A stretch of DNA of 64,000 bases from Phycisphaeraceae bacterium D3-23 (GTDB taxonomy: Bacteria; Planctomycetota; Phycisphaerae; Phycisphaerales; Phycisphaeraceae). A program made the position numbers and the translations under genes. Positions 61,304 to 64,000 of the stretch are shown here, piece after piece; within the stretch, counting starts at the first letter, position 1, and each line of letters starts with the position of its first letter. The notes below the pieces were generated by a model. It saw only the letters and a list, made by a program, of their open reading frames with translations, was not told where the DNA came from and did not search any database. The stretch lies in assembly GCA_039555135.1 (NCBI GenBank), contig CP114179.1, positions 3,348,001 through 3,412,000 of the forward strand, read 5' to 3'.

Positions 61304-61699
61304 TTAGATCGTCACGGCTAAGATCGCGGCGTAGAGCAAGATGCCGGCAACGGTGAGGATGCTGCTGATCCAGCCGAGGATCAGGCCCGCCTTCGCCATC
61401 CCAAGGGTGCTGGGCGATGCCTTGCCTTCGCGGATATCTTCTTTAGCCCGGTAAGACATGACAATCGCGACAGGTCCGACCAAACCGCAGGCGGTGATGG
61501 CGATGATGCCCAGCACCATCGAGACCATCGCGGACGACGATGTGCCGCCGGGGGACTGAGCGGCAGAGACGCGCAGCGAGTCGCGGACCGGGTGGCCGCA
61601 CTCTGGGCACACGCCCCCGACCGCCGACCCGCTGAGATCGTATCCGCATCGATCGCAGGCATACGAGGTGTCCGCGATGTGTTGGGGTGTGTTGGGCAT
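61304..61699 (-). CDS. Zinc-ribbon DUF4190-type membrane protein 5
   Basis: The ATG ending at 61699 (PNTPQHIADTSYACDRCGYD) gives 131 residues; a longer frame upstream overlaps icd and is rejected. A zinc ribbon CDRCGYDL / VCPECGHPV and two membrane segments (MVSMVLGIIAITACGLVGPV; GLILGWISSILTVAGILLYA). It follows icd by seven bases, so they may be co-transcribed. Paralogue of the four genes at 50.6-53.2 kb. Confidence 0.8.
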   Translation of the reverse strand: MPNTPQHIADTSYACDRCGYDLSGSAVGGVCPECGHPVRDSLRVSAAQSPGGTSSSAMVSMVLGIIAITACGLVGPVAIVMSYRAKEDIREGKASPSTLGMAKAGLILGWISSILTVAGILLYAAILAVTI

Positions 61700-61706
61700 G
61701 TCGGGC

Positions 61707-63956
<2,250 letters not shown>

Positions 63957-64000
63957 GGTGGACTCGCTGCGGGGGATACGTTGGTGGGTGTAGCCCCGCA

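Overview
The window is GC-rich bacterial DNA that reads like a planctomycete chromosome, most likely class Phycisphaerae. This is inferred from a PEP-CTERM protein ending in an Arg-rich tail, many small zinc-ribbon/DUF4190 membrane proteins, a ThiD2-ThiE fusion, a Rho with a very long lysine-rich N-terminus, and housekeeping genes scattered in short transcription units. I see no rRNA or tRNA gene, CRISPR array, prophage or insertion sequence with a transposase.

Layout. 1-7.4 kb: partial rimO, a ZIP metal transporter with a Fur/Zur-like palindrome upstream, rho, a HAD-family protein, a PEP-CTERM protein and thiE. 7.6-16.5 kb: an integral-membrane glycosyltransferase, a transglutaminase/DUF58 pair that overlaps by four bases, scpB with a lipoprotein, a membrane-anchored coiled-coil protein and a peptidoglycan amidase. 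17-27.5 kb: two divergent glycosyltransferase/methyltransferase relatives, an asparagine synthase with an unusual C-terminus, two flagellins and a response regulator; this may be a flagellar or surface-glycan modification region. 27.8-37.2 kb: hypothetical proteins, a probable structured RNA with its own promoter and terminator, dprA, hisD, a PH-domain protein, hpt and a FlgI-like lipoprotein with HEAT repeats. 37.5-45.3 kb: smc, then convergently a large LRR-Roc-COR (Roco) protein with a membrane C-terminus. 45.4-54 kb: a 21-bp tandem array, a hypothetical protein, a GNAT protein, a LOG protein, four zinc-ribbon/DUF4190 paralogues and a PLD-like nuclease. 54-64 kb: a DUF389 protein, an alpha/beta hydrolase, feoAB, a lipoprotein, a secreted protein with an apparent frameshift, a fifth DUF4190 protein and monomeric isocitrate dehydrogenase.

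The strongest window-wide signal not explained by genes is the number of small palindromic elements. At least eight sequence families occur between genes. Some are paired with terminal inverted repeats, one is nested inside another, and several lie in frame inside coding sequences (rimO, smc, asnB, the GNAT gene). No transposase for them is present here.

The most promising new-biology candidates are the putative RNA at 29.76-30.09 kb, the Roco membrane protein at 41.9-45.3 kb, the 21-bp array at 45.4-45.7 kb, and the coding-sequence insertions of palindromic repeats. All function calls come from reading motifs; no database search was run.
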